The notes beneath the pieces were generated by a model, which ran no database searches, was not told the DNA's origin, and worked only from the letters and a program-made list of their open reading frames with translations. Source: Zygotorulaspora mrakii (taxonomy: Eukaryota; Ascomycota; Saccharomycetes; Saccharomycetales; Saccharomycetaceae). Taken from it: a DNA stretch of 64,000 nt. Of the stretch, positions 10,301 through 17,522 are shown in pieces. Position 1 is the first letter of the stretch; each line of letters opens with the position of its first letter. The stretch covers positions 434,001 to 498,000 of the forward strand of contig NC_050721.1 of assembly GCF_013402915.1 (NCBI RefSeq), read 5' to 3'. The position numbers were made by a program, and so were the translations under genes.

Positions 10301-11836
10301 GTTTTATCAAGAATTCTCCCCGATCTAAATGAGCCCAACAAGCAAGGACTTGCATTCAATTTTTTGAAAGCATTAGTAAGCAAGCATATCGTTCTGCCAG
10401 AATTATATGATGTTCTTGATACTGTCAAAGAAATAATGGTCACTAATCATTCAAAAGAAATACGGGACGTCTCAAGAAGTGTTTTTTACCAATTTCTTAT
10501 GGAATATGATCAAAGCAGAGGACGCCTGGAAAAGCAATTCAAATTCATGGTCGATAACTTACAGTATCCTTCCCCAGAGGGTAGACAATCTGTCATGGAA
10601 CTGATCAATCTTATAACTACTAAAGCAAACTCTGCATTGATTACAAAATTGTCCTCTTCACTTTTTGTTGGTCTTTCTAATGTAGCCTTCAATGATGATG
10701 CATTTCGTTGCCAAGAAATGGCTACTATTTTACTGTCAAACTTACTGAAAAAGCTCAATGAATCAGACCTCGATATAATACACAAATACATTATCGCTTG
10801 GTTATCCCAGTCTCATGATGTTTTGTTCTTAAGCCTTGGTCTTAGAATTTTCAAAATATATGTGACCAGCATAGGTCTTGGTCACAACAGTACCTTGGAT
10901 GAACTAGCATTGACGCGTGTCAAGTCTATCATTGGTCAGACTGACTCAGATTCTGAAAGTCAATGGGAGCTGGTTTATTCTGCCTTGAGTTTGTTTGCTG
11001 TATATTGTCGAGACTCTGAAATCATTTATCAGGAGAGTATCAAGAGAACGTGGAGCAGTGTAATAGATTGTTTACTGTATCCTCACCTCTGGGTACGTCA
11101 AGCAGCAGCACGACTTGCAAGTCATCTGATTTGCAATGCTAGCAAATTTAAGGTACCATTTTCCGATGAAGAAATACAAAGGATAGCATACAAAATTATG
11201 CGCCAACTAAGTGCTCCCTCAATTTCCGAAGAGCTCGCATCTACTTCGGTAAAGACTTTAGTCACAATTTGCAACTACTGGAAGCAAAATAATACGGCAT
11301 ATATTCAAAAAAATGAGAGAAGTAGTTTTGAAACAGCTTATACTAATCCCATTGATTTTGTGATAACAAAAATAAGTGCGATAATTCGAAGTGAAGAAAA
11401 CCCTATCGATTCATTCATGTCAAAAAAGTCATGCATTCAACTGTTTGCCCTGCTCATTCAGATGCTGAATGAGGAAGCTTTGAACGCGGAAGCTGAGAAG
11501 ATTATTTTACCACTATACGTATATGTGGAGTATGACAACAGCATCTCTTTAACGAATCAACAACTAGAACTTCGCACTATCTCCCAAGAATGTTTGCAAA
11601 TCCTTGAAACGAAGATGTCCATTTCTGATTTCACCACCGCATATGCCAACGTGAAGCAAAATGTGATGGAGAGAAGACGCCAACGTAAAGTAAAGCGGTC
11701 TATACTTGCTGTGACAGATCCTGAAGCAGCAGCACAACGGAAGTTGAGGAAACATGCTAGATCTAGGCAAACAAGGAAACACGAGAAAGACGAAAACGGC
11801 TACTATCAAAGGAAGAATAGAAAAAGTAGAATGTGA
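4352..11836 (+). CDS. UTP20: SSU processome component, HEAT-repeat protein
   Basis: Large scaffold of the nucleolar small-subunit processome, needed for 18S rRNA maturation. The product is 2494 residues, almost exactly the S. cerevisiae length. It is built throughout of helical HEAT-like repeats with no enzyme motif. The N-terminus starts with a basic stretch (GTARAGKRYRYSSF), and the last ~80 residues are a strongly basic tail (RRRQRKVKRS and following) suited to pre-rRNA contact and nuclear or nucleolar import. The ATG at 4352 heads the only open frame and agrees with the family N-terminus. RRPE and PAC elements in the promoter support membership in the ribosome-biogenesis regulon. No frameshift or internal stop occurs over 7.5 kb. 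Confidence 0.96.
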   Translation: MVKQRGTARAGKRYRYSSFKDKIDDLRIEPLRNLQKRVDDDSVESSHFLTSFEQWKERNLSAGFTKFGEEVDGMIQTLPQLIYHEEKILETLLKYIDKHEETSLQPLLDLLAQFCHDIGPDFLQFYEKVLISLIGLLDEAKILDSAEIFEWGFNCLAYIFKYLSKYLTKDLVPTFSLLFPLLSHSKEYISRFSAEALSFLIRKSSSKSLKCFVSYSFDRLQNEDSESFYEGLLTLFSESLLSTAEALHSKSRMILNILLNSVLEEGNTGTTADLFCDIWIRIANHASQGNLAPLYKDITAELALNLADEKHERIVHILSTLVFSESGRKVDSWSDIMSITTKLISQESSSINPHAIAFLLAALMRNCDVKHLTVYHRSFFEYFLAAHPDHFINFFKATLGFTTERLLTYNGSKYLQKYIDSHWATNGKKIALFLLDMQGTPSISNRFTISIPNKFREAALTSLGSLSSIVSHDTLLEMQWNIIILKHSSLLADPKISRVTSHLVRLFLAQKSFNDFEKDILGSLLEVTFFRTHEEFVGCVKAILDRLKSLQDSLFFVNGLNSLLSTVKGTSELEEIFRCRKVELCLSDNLLLPETKIRNGTFELLKTVFKFQNKEFPEVLKSSQIIEQIPLTLENARDITTRIRSIESQYYKYESDMIVNNILFKHLFGLLTVRFSPVWEGIYEVIPKMYSKDQGLVWELLMHTLRYPDETFTLNYPDQPMALDNNLVSWSSSISRFNDTIQLFSKGWEFCENIESSLLHLMKMRRGNGEVSAQLRSQVLKIMLLLPQLVERHSKDIVPFLFNEAELEEIFEGQEQEQVIFKSAATWTEADRNTLLKVIGKFKNIKAIYKSSEVHERFLVLLGSRNTEVQRLALDGLLAYRDPTIVKYRDNLKNLLDDTLFNDEITNMFTNSNSSIIQNDDDFILMPYVIRIFFGRAQTPNTSGVKKTRRNAVISSLPSFSDIYITQFLQLGYDKINYKYFFENGYKIEEGEFSLITMRRMLGFINILNSSLTVLGSRCSHVIVSTVRPLLYCIAMSYHDLNKQDKEAHMAKMVSNLRQQALKCLNTIFENSGDPSTLLEYLEEIYTVVMSPRIEKFESENLQQVSSIMKLISFWSTNPDMYPFLFCDNYSCPSAFMKLISNENTKDEVIGTVLVAANNIVLSPMNNDSYVELVTIIGASSLQHLPRLFQKLVNPEYVSIATELLLNLIKSGYVQDNETQRYLVTSLTSIVQDRFKGINKQEVVKVLKILSMLLGEYTCPWNDIEDLYKASAKLYQTYADRKIREQLNEVFRGFANNFPAMKKASDFINDLNSYSSSRMQEYDFPRMLTAFKSFIEKDYIEYTELEWLPVISNCLFFLNDPDEMAVRTNASHALFKLVDYVNVQAKEGPSQARLSLIQDGVLPHIRTGLRRYSEEIQSEYISVLAYIITNGKPFKELHDMQVLLFDGDEEANFFSNVNHIQLHRRLRAIRRLREFGKDLSGNSIAHYLLPIIEHYIFSGEEKYRNIGNEALLTVGALSNYMTWNQYKALFRRYISLLKSKTDNVKEVVGLIAQISFSLKNTMCSVKDTNEVLNGLRKFPTKSEEPRKFITNEILPTLSKILDIRDTETIVARIPLAEALVNLILGLKEEDTVSLLPGILTSLCQVLRSKSEELRDATRKSLAKITISLGSNYLSFIIKELTSALKRGSQIHVLSYTVHYVLTTLSETLNHSDLDTSASMLVKIIMEDIFGSAGLEKDSDNYSTKVKEVKVNKSYDTAEILASNVTLPVFGTLINPVRALLHERINLKSQNKLNELLRRFSLGLKKNSEGSSINALTLCHEIYLQSQNEQFRKAYVSSAKVDESKEFFLVNLNAKLSRVQNETTTLVNTTLQKFALDLLQAILVKHRQLLDVAYLEGFVPLLRESLDSDNEAVLSSAFKLLALFVKLDFSDDSESVFKNYARKVLNIIKESPSTVSELCQLGLKFLAAIIRHKDIKLKETALSYVLSRILPDLNEPNKQGLAFNFLKALVSKHIVLPELYDVLDTVKEIMVTNHSKEIRDVSRSVFYQFLMEYDQSRGRLEKQFKFMVDNLQYPSPEGRQSVMELINLITTKANSALITKLSSSLFVGLSNVAFNDDAFRCQEMATILLSNLLKKLNESDLDIIHKYIIAWLSQSHDVLFLSLGLRIFKIYVTSIGLGHNSTLDELALTRVKSIIGQTDSDSESQWELVYSALSLFAVYCRDSEIIYQESIKRTWSSVIDCLLYPHLWVRQAAARLASHLICNASKFKVPFSDEEIQRIAYKIMRQLSAPSISEELASTSVKTLVTICNYWKQNNTAYIQKNERSSFETAYTNPIDFVITKISAIIRSEENPIDSFMSKKSCIQLFALLIQMLNEEALNAEAEKIILPLYVYVEYDNSISLTNQQLELRTISQECLQILETKMSISDFTTAYANVKQNVMERRRQRKVKRSILAVTDPEAAAQRKLRKHARSRQTRKHEKDENGYYQRKNRKSRM

Positions 11837-11971
11837 TTCTATCAATATTGCATAGTTTCGCTCTTGCTTGTATGTTCTACGCATTTTTAGCTAGATATGT
11901 ATATATTACATTTTGTTTACTTTTGCATTTTACACAATGAAGATAAATCGAAATATGGCTTGCATTACTCT

Positions 11972-12709
11972 CTATATCTCGCTTGTTAGTACGTCTGCAC
12001 TCTCATCTTCTCCTTCTTCATCTTCGTCTTCTTCCTCCTCTAGCTGTGTTATTTCTGATTCAGGATATCTTTCTTCTTCTTCCTCACCAAGATCTTCTTC
12101 TTCTTCTTCTTCTTCTTCAACCTCCTCATCATCTTCTTCTTCTTCTTCACGTTTAATTTCCTCACTCACTCTTTCTTCTTCTTCTCCCTCTGCTCCTTCT
12201 CCATCTTCATTGTTTCTTGCATCGCCGGTTCTCGATGAGTATATTTCCATTTCCTTGTGGTATCTTTCTCGATCTTCGTTATACAGTTCATAGTATGGTT
12301 TCCTGTCATCTTCACTTAAGCTTTTCCAAGCTTCCGTTAAATCCCGTGTGACATCTTGAGAGCCGTTTTCCCTCATTTTTTCTTTGTTCATTTCACAAAA
12401 GATTAAATAAGCATTTGTCGGTCTTTTAGGCATGTTTGGATCCCTATGTTTTGCCTTTTGTCTTTTATTCTTCGATTTTTTATGCGGTTTCATCAATAAC
12501 TCTTTCTTGAACGATTCTAAAGATGGCAGTGGGTTTTGATAGCGCAGTTCTGGATCTGATTCCACTCTTGTTTCTAACCTCTCAAGCAGTACACTGTACT
12601 CCAACTTAAGACGCTTAACGGAGAGTCGTGTGCGTTGTATGGCAAGTGCCAATACCTCATTTCCCTCCTTCAAATTATCAACTTTCCGTTTCAAGTCATT
12701 GTCTGCCAT
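11972..12709 (-). CDS. NHP10: HMG-box subunit of the INO80 chromatin remodeller
   Basis: Non-essential HMG-box protein of the INO80 complex, involved in DNA-end binding and recruitment to damage. The product is 245 residues. Residues 1-60 form a predicted coiled coil. Residues 80-90 are very basic (KKSKNKRQKAKHRD). The HMG box spans about 94-160, starting PKRPTNAYLIFCEMNKEKM. Residues about 165-245 form an extreme Glu/Asp tail, encoded by CTT/CTC-type triplet repeats at about 11995-12180. S. cerevisiae Nhp10 is about 203 residues, so the acidic tail is expanded here, perhaps by triplet slippage. It is convergent with UTP20, with only 135 bp between the stop codons. NHP6-type proteins are shorter and lack the coiled coil and this tail. 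Confidence 0.92.
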   Translation of the reverse strand: MADNDLKRKVDNLKEGNEVLALAIQRTRLSVKRLKLEYSVLLERLETRVESDPELRYQNPLPSLESFKKELLMKPHKKSKNKRQKAKHRDPNMPKRPTNAYLIFCEMNKEKMRENGSQDVTRDLTEAWKSLSEDDRKPYYELYNEDRERYHKEMEIYSSRTGDARNNEDGEGAEGEEEERVSEEIKREEEEEDDEEVEEEEEEEEDLGEEEEERYPESEITQLEEEEDEDEEGEDESADVLTSEI

Positions 12710-13098
12710 TGCTGTACCTCAATTAGCAAACTCGACCTGCAAATGATATAAGGACAAACGTAGTATCTCGCAATCTGAAAATACACTCGTAATAATCGCT
12801 ATTGAATTCCAAATGCTGAAAATTAAATTCTTTAGTGCTTTTGTCGCTTGACAGCACCAATTGAACAGGTCGCATTTTTCAAATTTTATTTGTTATAACA
12901 TGACGTTCTTCCAAAATCCCTTCCCGCTTTTTTCATATGATTAACACGAGCCCGAACAAAAAGATGTTCAACTACTTTAATGGGGACAGATAAGTAGTAA
13001 TACATAGAGCTTTGGATGAGCCTCGAGCTTCAACTTTATTATTATACTTACAGTTGACTTACTCATAGACGCGATATATTGGCAACTCACACATCAAG
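12710..13098. other. Divergent NHP10-RMD1 promoter region
   Basis: A 389-bp gap between divergent genes, expected to hold both promoters. I see no gene, repeat or strong motif. Confidence 0.5.
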
Positions 13099-14400
13099 AT
13101 GTCAGATATTCGAAATCGAAAAGAGCTAGAGCCTTTGATACAAATGCCGCTGTCTAGTACGGTGGGACGATCGTCCTCTGATAAAAAAGCTCCTCCAGGT
13201 CATATTCCTTCAAATCTACCCAAAAGCAGATCGAAGACTGCTGAGTATGGGTACGGAATCGCAGGAACTCCCAAGGGCCAGGTGCCAGAGAAACAAATGC
13301 GAGCGGGCGCACAAAGAACTTCACGGACAGCACAGAAACTAAAATTGTTGCCTGAGGAACCATTTCAAAGGGATAATGGCAGTCAAGAATTGCGTGATAG
13401 AGATGTGTATTCACAAGTGGACAGAATAACGGATAAGCCTGCCAGGCGAGATGCTGAAAAGTTAGGCAAAGGGCATAGACATTTACTACCAAGAGCCACG
13501 GCATACTGCACCTCTAGTAGTTATCATATGAGAGATTTAATACGCTGGCTAAAAGACTGTAAAAAGTTACATCATACACATCCAAAACTATTTGATGAGT
13601 GCCTTTATACACCATTCATGTACAACGATTGGAGAGGTGACAAAAGATTTGAACATGAAGACGTGATCAGATTGGATGATGAAGGCGGTGAAATCAATGT
13701 CAGCGATAAGCAGCCAGATTTGTTTATTTTTGAATATGGGGTTATAGTATTGTGGGGTTTCACAGAAAGAGAGGAGAAGGCATTTCTTAACGATCTTGAG
13801 AGGTTTGAAAAAGAAAAGCTGGCAGTAGAAGATGTTCAAGTTGAACAATTTAACTACTATGTTACTCAAAGTTATCAACCAAGAATTTATAACGATTTCA
13901 TCACCTTAAGAGACGGATCCAACTATATGATAAAGCTTTCAATATCTCATGCCATTGCTCAGAGTGTTAAAATTTCCCTTTTTGAAGAGTTGGTGGACAA
14001 TACTATTGAAGACACGCAAGACATTCCTCAAGAAATCGCATCCAGTGGTAAAGTGTCAATGAGTAAAGAAGATATTATGAAAAGTATCGGGGAACTGTTC
14101 ATCTTGCGAATAAATATTAATTTACATGGATCAGTACTTGATTCTCCTGAAATTATGTGGTCAGAACCACAACTGGAACCAATTTACCATGCTACAAGAG
14201 GTTATTTAGAGATAAATCAAAGAGTAGCTTTATTGAATCAGAGACTTGAAGTTATTTCTGATCTGTTACAGATGTTGAAAGAACAATTAGGGCACTCGCA
14301 TGAGGAATATTTGGAGTATATCGTTATTATATTGGTTGGCGTTGAGCTTTTCATATCTATAATAAATATCGGCGTTGATCTGGTATCTAACAAGAAATGA
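13099..14400 (+). CDS. RMD1: DUF155 family protein, RMD1-like
   Basis: Member of the DUF155 (RMD1/RMND1) family. The S. cerevisiae protein is required for meiotic nuclear division, and its biochemical role is not established. The product is 433 residues, the usual length. The N-terminal ~130 residues are basic, polar and probably disordered. The DUF155 core spans about 140-400 and includes PDLFIFEYGVIVLWGFTERE. A hydrophobic segment near 403-427 (YIVIILVGVELFISIINIG) gives a C-terminal membrane anchor, as in the family. Its place between NHP10 and the centromere-proximal histone pair equals YDL001W, the last gene left of CEN4 in S. cerevisiae. The ATG at 13099 is preceded by an A-rich leader. 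Confidence 0.92.
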   Translation: MSDIRNRKELEPLIQMPLSSTVGRSSSDKKAPPGHIPSNLPKSRSKTAEYGYGIAGTPKGQVPEKQMRAGAQRTSRTAQKLKLLPEEPFQRDNGSQELRDRDVYSQVDRITDKPARRDAEKLGKGHRHLLPRATAYCTSSSYHMRDLIRWLKDCKKLHHTHPKLFDECLYTPFMYNDWRGDKRFEHEDVIRLDDEGGEINVSDKQPDLFIFEYGVIVLWGFTEREEKAFLNDLERFEKEKLAVEDVQVEQFNYYVTQSYQPRIYNDFITLRDGSNYMIKLSISHAIAQSVKISLFEELVDNTIEDTQDIPQEIASSGKVSMSKEDIMKSIGELFILRININLHGSVLDSPEIMWSEPQLEPIYHATRGYLEINQRVALLNQRLEVISDLLQMLKEQLGHSHEEYLEYIVIILVGVELFISIINIGVDLVSNKK

Positions 14401-14579
14401 GAAAATAACTTAAAAAAACTAATATTATTGTACATTAAACATTTAGTAGTAAAATAAAACTACACATCGTAAAAAAATATGATTCCTCTCATATTAATGT
14501 ATCAATGAAACCTTATACATCCAACCGCGTTAAGCAATAGCCTAAAATTTTTTCGTGTCTTCTTCTGAAGCCATTTTTC

Positions 14580-14975
14580 TTACAGCTCTTGAGAAGCTTT
14601 CGTTGTCTTTGCAGACTTTTTTGGTAGAAGGTTTTGATGGATGTTTGGCAGAACACCACCTTGAGCTATGGTAACGTTACCTAATAATTTATTCAATTCA
14701 TCATCATTTCTGATCGCCAGTTGCAAATGCCTTGGGATAATTCTTGTTTTCTTATTATCTCTTGCGGCGTTACCAGCCAATTCTAAAATTTCAGCAGCTA
14801 AATATTCCAAAACTGCTGTCAAGTACACAGGAGCACCAGAACCAATTCTCTGAGCATAATTACCTTTTCTCAAAAGCCTATGGACTCTACCAACTGGGAA
14901 AGTCAAACCAGCCTTAGCAGATCTCGATTGTGTAGCTTTAGCAGCAGAACCAGCTTTACCACCTTTACCGGACAT
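14580..14975 (-). CDS. HTA2: Histone H2A
   Basis: Core histone H2A, 131 residues. The start is the ATG at 14975, giving [14 protein letters not shown]; the frame stays open further upstream, but those codons are not part of H2A. The histone fold carries [15 protein letters not shown] and the acidic-patch region [20 protein letters not shown]. The C-terminus is KASQEL, whose SQE serine is the Mec1/Tel1 damage-signalling site of yeast H2A. It is divergent from H2B with a 534-bp shared promoter, the standard arrangement. The orthologous pair sits next to CEN2 in S. cerevisiae as HTA2-HTB2. The assignment to HTA2 rather than HTA1 rests on that synteny, and this species may carry a single ancestral pair. 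Confidence 0.97.
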   Translation of the reverse strand: MSGKGGKAGSAAKATQSRSAKAGLTFPVGRVHRLLRKGNYAQRIGSGAPVYLTAVLEYLAAEILELAGNAARDNKKTRIIPRHLQLAIRNDDELNKLLGNVTIAQGGVLPNIHQNLLPKKSAKTTKASQEL

Positions 14976-15212
14976 TTTTATATCTTTATTAATGTAGAAG
15001 TTATTGATTTGCTTCAAGTAATTCAAACAAGAATTATGAAGGAGGAAACTACAATGTTAATTGCACGAAAAATAGAACCTTTTCATTCCAAAGAGAGAAA
15101 TAAGACGTCTGACTTGATTTATATATGCTCGAGCGGTTCATCATGGTACCACATCCTGGTGTTCTGTTTGAAATGCTAAAACTGCTTATTCGAAAGACAT
15201 ACTGTATAAACT

Positions 15213-15347
15213 GTTCTCAAATTTTCGCGCTTAGCTTTTCTGTGAAAGTTTCAGTCCGAGTCCAAAAAAAATCTGTGGACCAGTTTTTTCGCAAAAAGTT
15301 GCTTCATCCGCACTCAAAAGTGCAGAAGCGCGTGCCAGAAATTTCGC
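15213..15347. promoter_or_regulatory. Histone UAS elements (Spt10-type) in the H2A/H2B promoter
   Basis: Two words of the form GTTCT-N6-TTCGC or a near variant lie in this divergent promoter: 15213-15228 (GTTCTCAAATTTTCGC) and 15332-15347 (GTGCCAGAAATTTCGC). The same form occurs twice in the H3/H4 promoter of this window. It resembles the histone UAS bound by Spt10 in S. cerevisiae, remembered as RTTCC-N6-TTCNC. The remainder of the 534-bp gap (14976-15509) shows no other gene. Confidence 0.6.
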
Positions 15348-15509
15348 CCTTGTCATTTCGCGTTTTCAGAATGACACGATTCAGAAGTGACAACAGTTGG
15401 AGGGCCAAGGTAACAACTATTATATAAAGCGCCACTATTGGATTAGTTGTTATTAAAATTATCAATAACTTTTCGCTCCTGTACCGCTCCAGATCGAAAT
15501 AACAACAAC

Positions 15510-15908
15510 ATGTCCGGTAAAGCTGAGAAAAAACCTGCTTCCAAGGCACCAGCTGAGAAGAAACCAGCTGCTAAGAAAACTGCATCAGCGCCAGATGCTA
15601 AAAAGAGAGGTAAGGTCAGAAAGGAGACTTACTCCTCATACATTTATAAGGTTTTGAAGCAAACACATCCAGATACTGGTATTTCTCAAAAATCAATGTC
15701 TATTCTAAATTCTTTTGTGAATGATATTTTTGAAAGAATTGCTACTGAAGCTTCAAAATTGGCAGCTTATAATAAGAAATCCACCATTTCAGCTAGAGAA
15801 ATACAGACAGCAGTAAGATTGATTTTACCGGGTGAATTAGCTAAACATGCTGTTTCTGAAGGTACAAGAGCAGTGACCAAATATTCCTCTGCTGCTTCTC
15901 AAGCTTAA
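15510..15908 (+). CDS. HTB2: Histone H2B
   Basis: Core histone H2B, 132 residues. The start is the ATG at 15510 ([14 protein letters not shown]), preceded by the A-rich leader AACAACAAC; the upstream in-frame codons are not histone sequence. The N-terminal tail has the lysine-rich KKPAAKK region and an [19 protein letters not shown] start to the fold. The C-terminus ends [15 protein letters not shown], which includes the lysine ubiquitinated by Rad6-Bre1 in yeast (in AVTKYSS). It is divergent from H2A and shares its promoter. All family features are present, with no truncation. Confidence 0.97.
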   Translation: MSGKAEKKPASKAPAEKKPAAKKTASAPDAKKRGKVRKETYSSYIYKVLKQTHPDTGISQKSMSILNSFVNDIFERIATEASKLAAYNKKSTISAREIQTAVRLILPGELAKHAVSEGTRAVTKYSSAASQA

Positions 15909-16086
15909 GTTTGAGTAATGGAAAGTTAAACTGATGGAATGATAGGATTTGTAATATTATAGGGCATTACAATTTATTAAAACAGGTAATTTAATAAAGT
16001 ATTTATATAACTCACTATATACATACTAATAGGTAAAGCTGATGAAAATAAAGTATTTAAACGAAGGATTTTTCAGGGAAGCTTTG

Positions 16087-16407
16087 TTAATCAGTATTAC
16101 CCAGTTTTTTCAAAACGGTGTCAACCTTATCTTGAGCTGTTTGATGCTTGTCTGTTCTGGTTCCTACTCTCATCGAACTTTGAATCCTTACGTATCCATT
16201 TTCGTGAGCATTCTCATGAATCTCACCTAATAATTTGAAAACATCATCCCATGGCCCTTCAATTGTTGTACCTGCACTGTGAAGAGTACTCTTTAGAGAG
16301 CTCTCACGGATCTTTTTTTCGACTAGAGTAACAAAATCAGAAACGCTAGCTGAGCCAGTCCCAATGGGTACCATGCAAACATCGGCTAAACAATATATTT
16401 TTGGCAT
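16087..16407 (-). CDS. ECM15: MTH1187/YkoF-type small protein, ECM15-like
   Basis: Small protein of the MTH1187/UPF0045 family, a ferredoxin-like fold related to thiamine-binding YkoF. The S. cerevisiae homologue is linked to cell-wall phenotypes, without a proven biochemical role. The product is 106 residues, against about 104 in S. cerevisiae. Family features include the opening strand [13 protein letters not shown], the central segment [23 protein letters not shown], and a closing helix with [19 protein letters not shown]. It is convergent with H2B and is the last gene before the centromere, exactly as YBL001C is left of CEN2. The frame is complete and unbroken. Confidence 0.93.
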   Translation of the reverse strand: MPKIYCLADVCMVPIGTGSASVSDFVTLVEKKIRESSLKSTLHSAGTTIEGPWDDVFKLLGEIHENAHENGYVRIQSSMRVGTRTDKHQTAQDKVDTVLKKLGNTD

Positions 16408-16943
16408 CTTTCTAACGCTTTTTATTTAATATTATTAAAGAGATAATAAAATATGAATTTACCACTCCCGATTTCTCATTCCTTAATACATTGACTAAAA
16501 AAAGGGACAACAATCGTGATTCAATCATTGAACACCACCGTACAGTGTCGTTACATATGATATTATTTCAGAAATCTCTGGTCATACATGCAAATTTCGA
16601 CAATGACATCTACTTGGACTTTGAGCCTGTTCTTAATTTGTTTTATTACTTTTTATATCATATAATTTGCTTCAAATTGTTGTTGATTGTTTTTATGTCA
16701 GCAACTTATGTGTATGATATTATATATTTATCATTTTCAACAAGTAATAATACACAGAATTTGGATCTATGCGACCAAAATGTTAAAATAAATACATAAA
16801 CCATAATACTATATGCAATATCGATCTATAAAGATTTAATGTGAATACATACCTCTTACATCGTAAAATATATTTTAGTATTCCAGATGTTAAATGCAGT
16901 TAGTTTCAGTTCATCATGTCAGTGGTATTCTGTGGACAAATTA
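16408..16943. other. AT-rich pericentromeric flank, left
   Basis: A 536-bp AT-rich stretch between the ECM15 start and CDEI. It must include the ECM15 promoter. A 102-codon open frame at 16491-16799 has no family resemblance and the hydrophobic composition expected from AT-rich noise, so I do not call it a gene. Confidence 0.5.
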
Positions 16944-16951
16944 ATCACATG
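16944..16951 (+). promoter_or_regulatory. CDEI, Cbf1-binding element of the centromere
   Basis: ATCACATG matches the 8-base CDEI consensus RTCACRTG at every position. It is the expected site for the bHLH protein Cbf1. Confidence 0.85.
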
Positions 16952-17087
16952 ACAAATCAATATAATATTTATACTAAAGCTTATTTTTTAATATTTATTA
17001 TAAAACAGCTAAAACGTTTTAGTAGCTCTATAATTCTATTTTATGTTTTATTTATTGTTAAGTTTAAAAATTGTTAAAATGCTTTTT

Positions 17088-17112
17088 TGTTTGGCTCTTC
17101 CGAAGGAAGAAA
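17088..17112 (+). promoter_or_regulatory. CDEIII, CBF3-binding element of the centromere
   Basis: A 25-base element with TGTTT at 17088-17092, TTCCGAA at 17098-17104 and AAA at 17110-17112. It differs from the S. cerevisiae consensus only in the less constrained bases between TGTTT and TTCCGAA. The central CCG (17100-17102) is the part contacted by the Ndc10/Cep3 complex in S. cerevisiae and is intact. Confidence 0.85.
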
Positions 17113-17522
17113 ATTGGGTTTTGTTGAAGAAACGATTTAGTCTCGTAAGAATGTATTATTATGCTGAGCGTCCTGTAACAAGAATTGGACGCAAAAAAAT
17201 TCAGCGGGAGACTGAAGAAAGGCGATACCGGCCAGACTTATTTTACCGTATTTTAAGCACTGAGGCTATAGTCAGCTCAGAAAGAGATTGCCATCGTATT
17301 TACATAAGGCTGAGCTGCCCTTTAAACAAGACTTTGACGTCGCGCGCGACATTTGAAGTGACAGTCGGCTGCCATACGATGAATATAAAATTCCCATGAC
17401 GTTTACTTAGCTAAATACCTAATTCATTGCCGAAGTTATTACTTGCCTTGCTACTCCCTCTGAAAGGCTCTTTCTATAATGAATTTTCTTTGATCAAAAT
17501 GTTAGGCTGGGGGGGAATTGAT
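17113..17522. other. Pericentromeric flank, right
   Basis: A 410-bp stretch between CDEIII and the trehalase stop codon. A 118-codon open frame (17043-17399) runs out of CDEII through CDEIII and has no family resemblance, so it is taken as chance. A GC-only palindrome, GTCGCGCGCGAC, stands at 17339-17350 in otherwise AT-rich DNA. Nothing else is seen. Confidence 0.5.

Larger units (their letters stand above)
16944..17112 (+). other. Point centromere (CDEI-CDEII-CDEIII)
   Basis: A 169-bp element with all three parts of a yeast point centromere in order. CDEI is an exact RTCACRTG match at 16944-16951. CDEII is 136 bp (16952-17087) with about 22 G/C bases, roughly 84% A+T. CDEIII at 17088-17112 has the TGTTT start, the essential CCG inside TTCCGAA, and the spaced AAA. 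It sits between the ECM15 and neutral trehalase genes. In S. cerevisiae the orthologues flank CEN2 (YBL001C, YBR001C), and the paralogous interval around CEN4 lies between RMD1 and NTH1. CDEII is clearly longer than the ~78-86 bp of S. cerevisiae, though within the range reported for other yeasts such as Kluyveromyces. Motif order and synteny agree, so confidence is high. Confidence 0.92.

Noticed and set aside
11913..12293. Ser-rich open frame on the plus strand
   Set aside because: It is antisense to the Glu-rich tail of NHP10; the serines come from reading TCT/TCC repeats.
17043..17399. 118-codon open frame running from CDEII through CDEIII
   Set aside because: It overlaps the centromere core, has no family resemblance, and its composition follows the AT-rich DNA.
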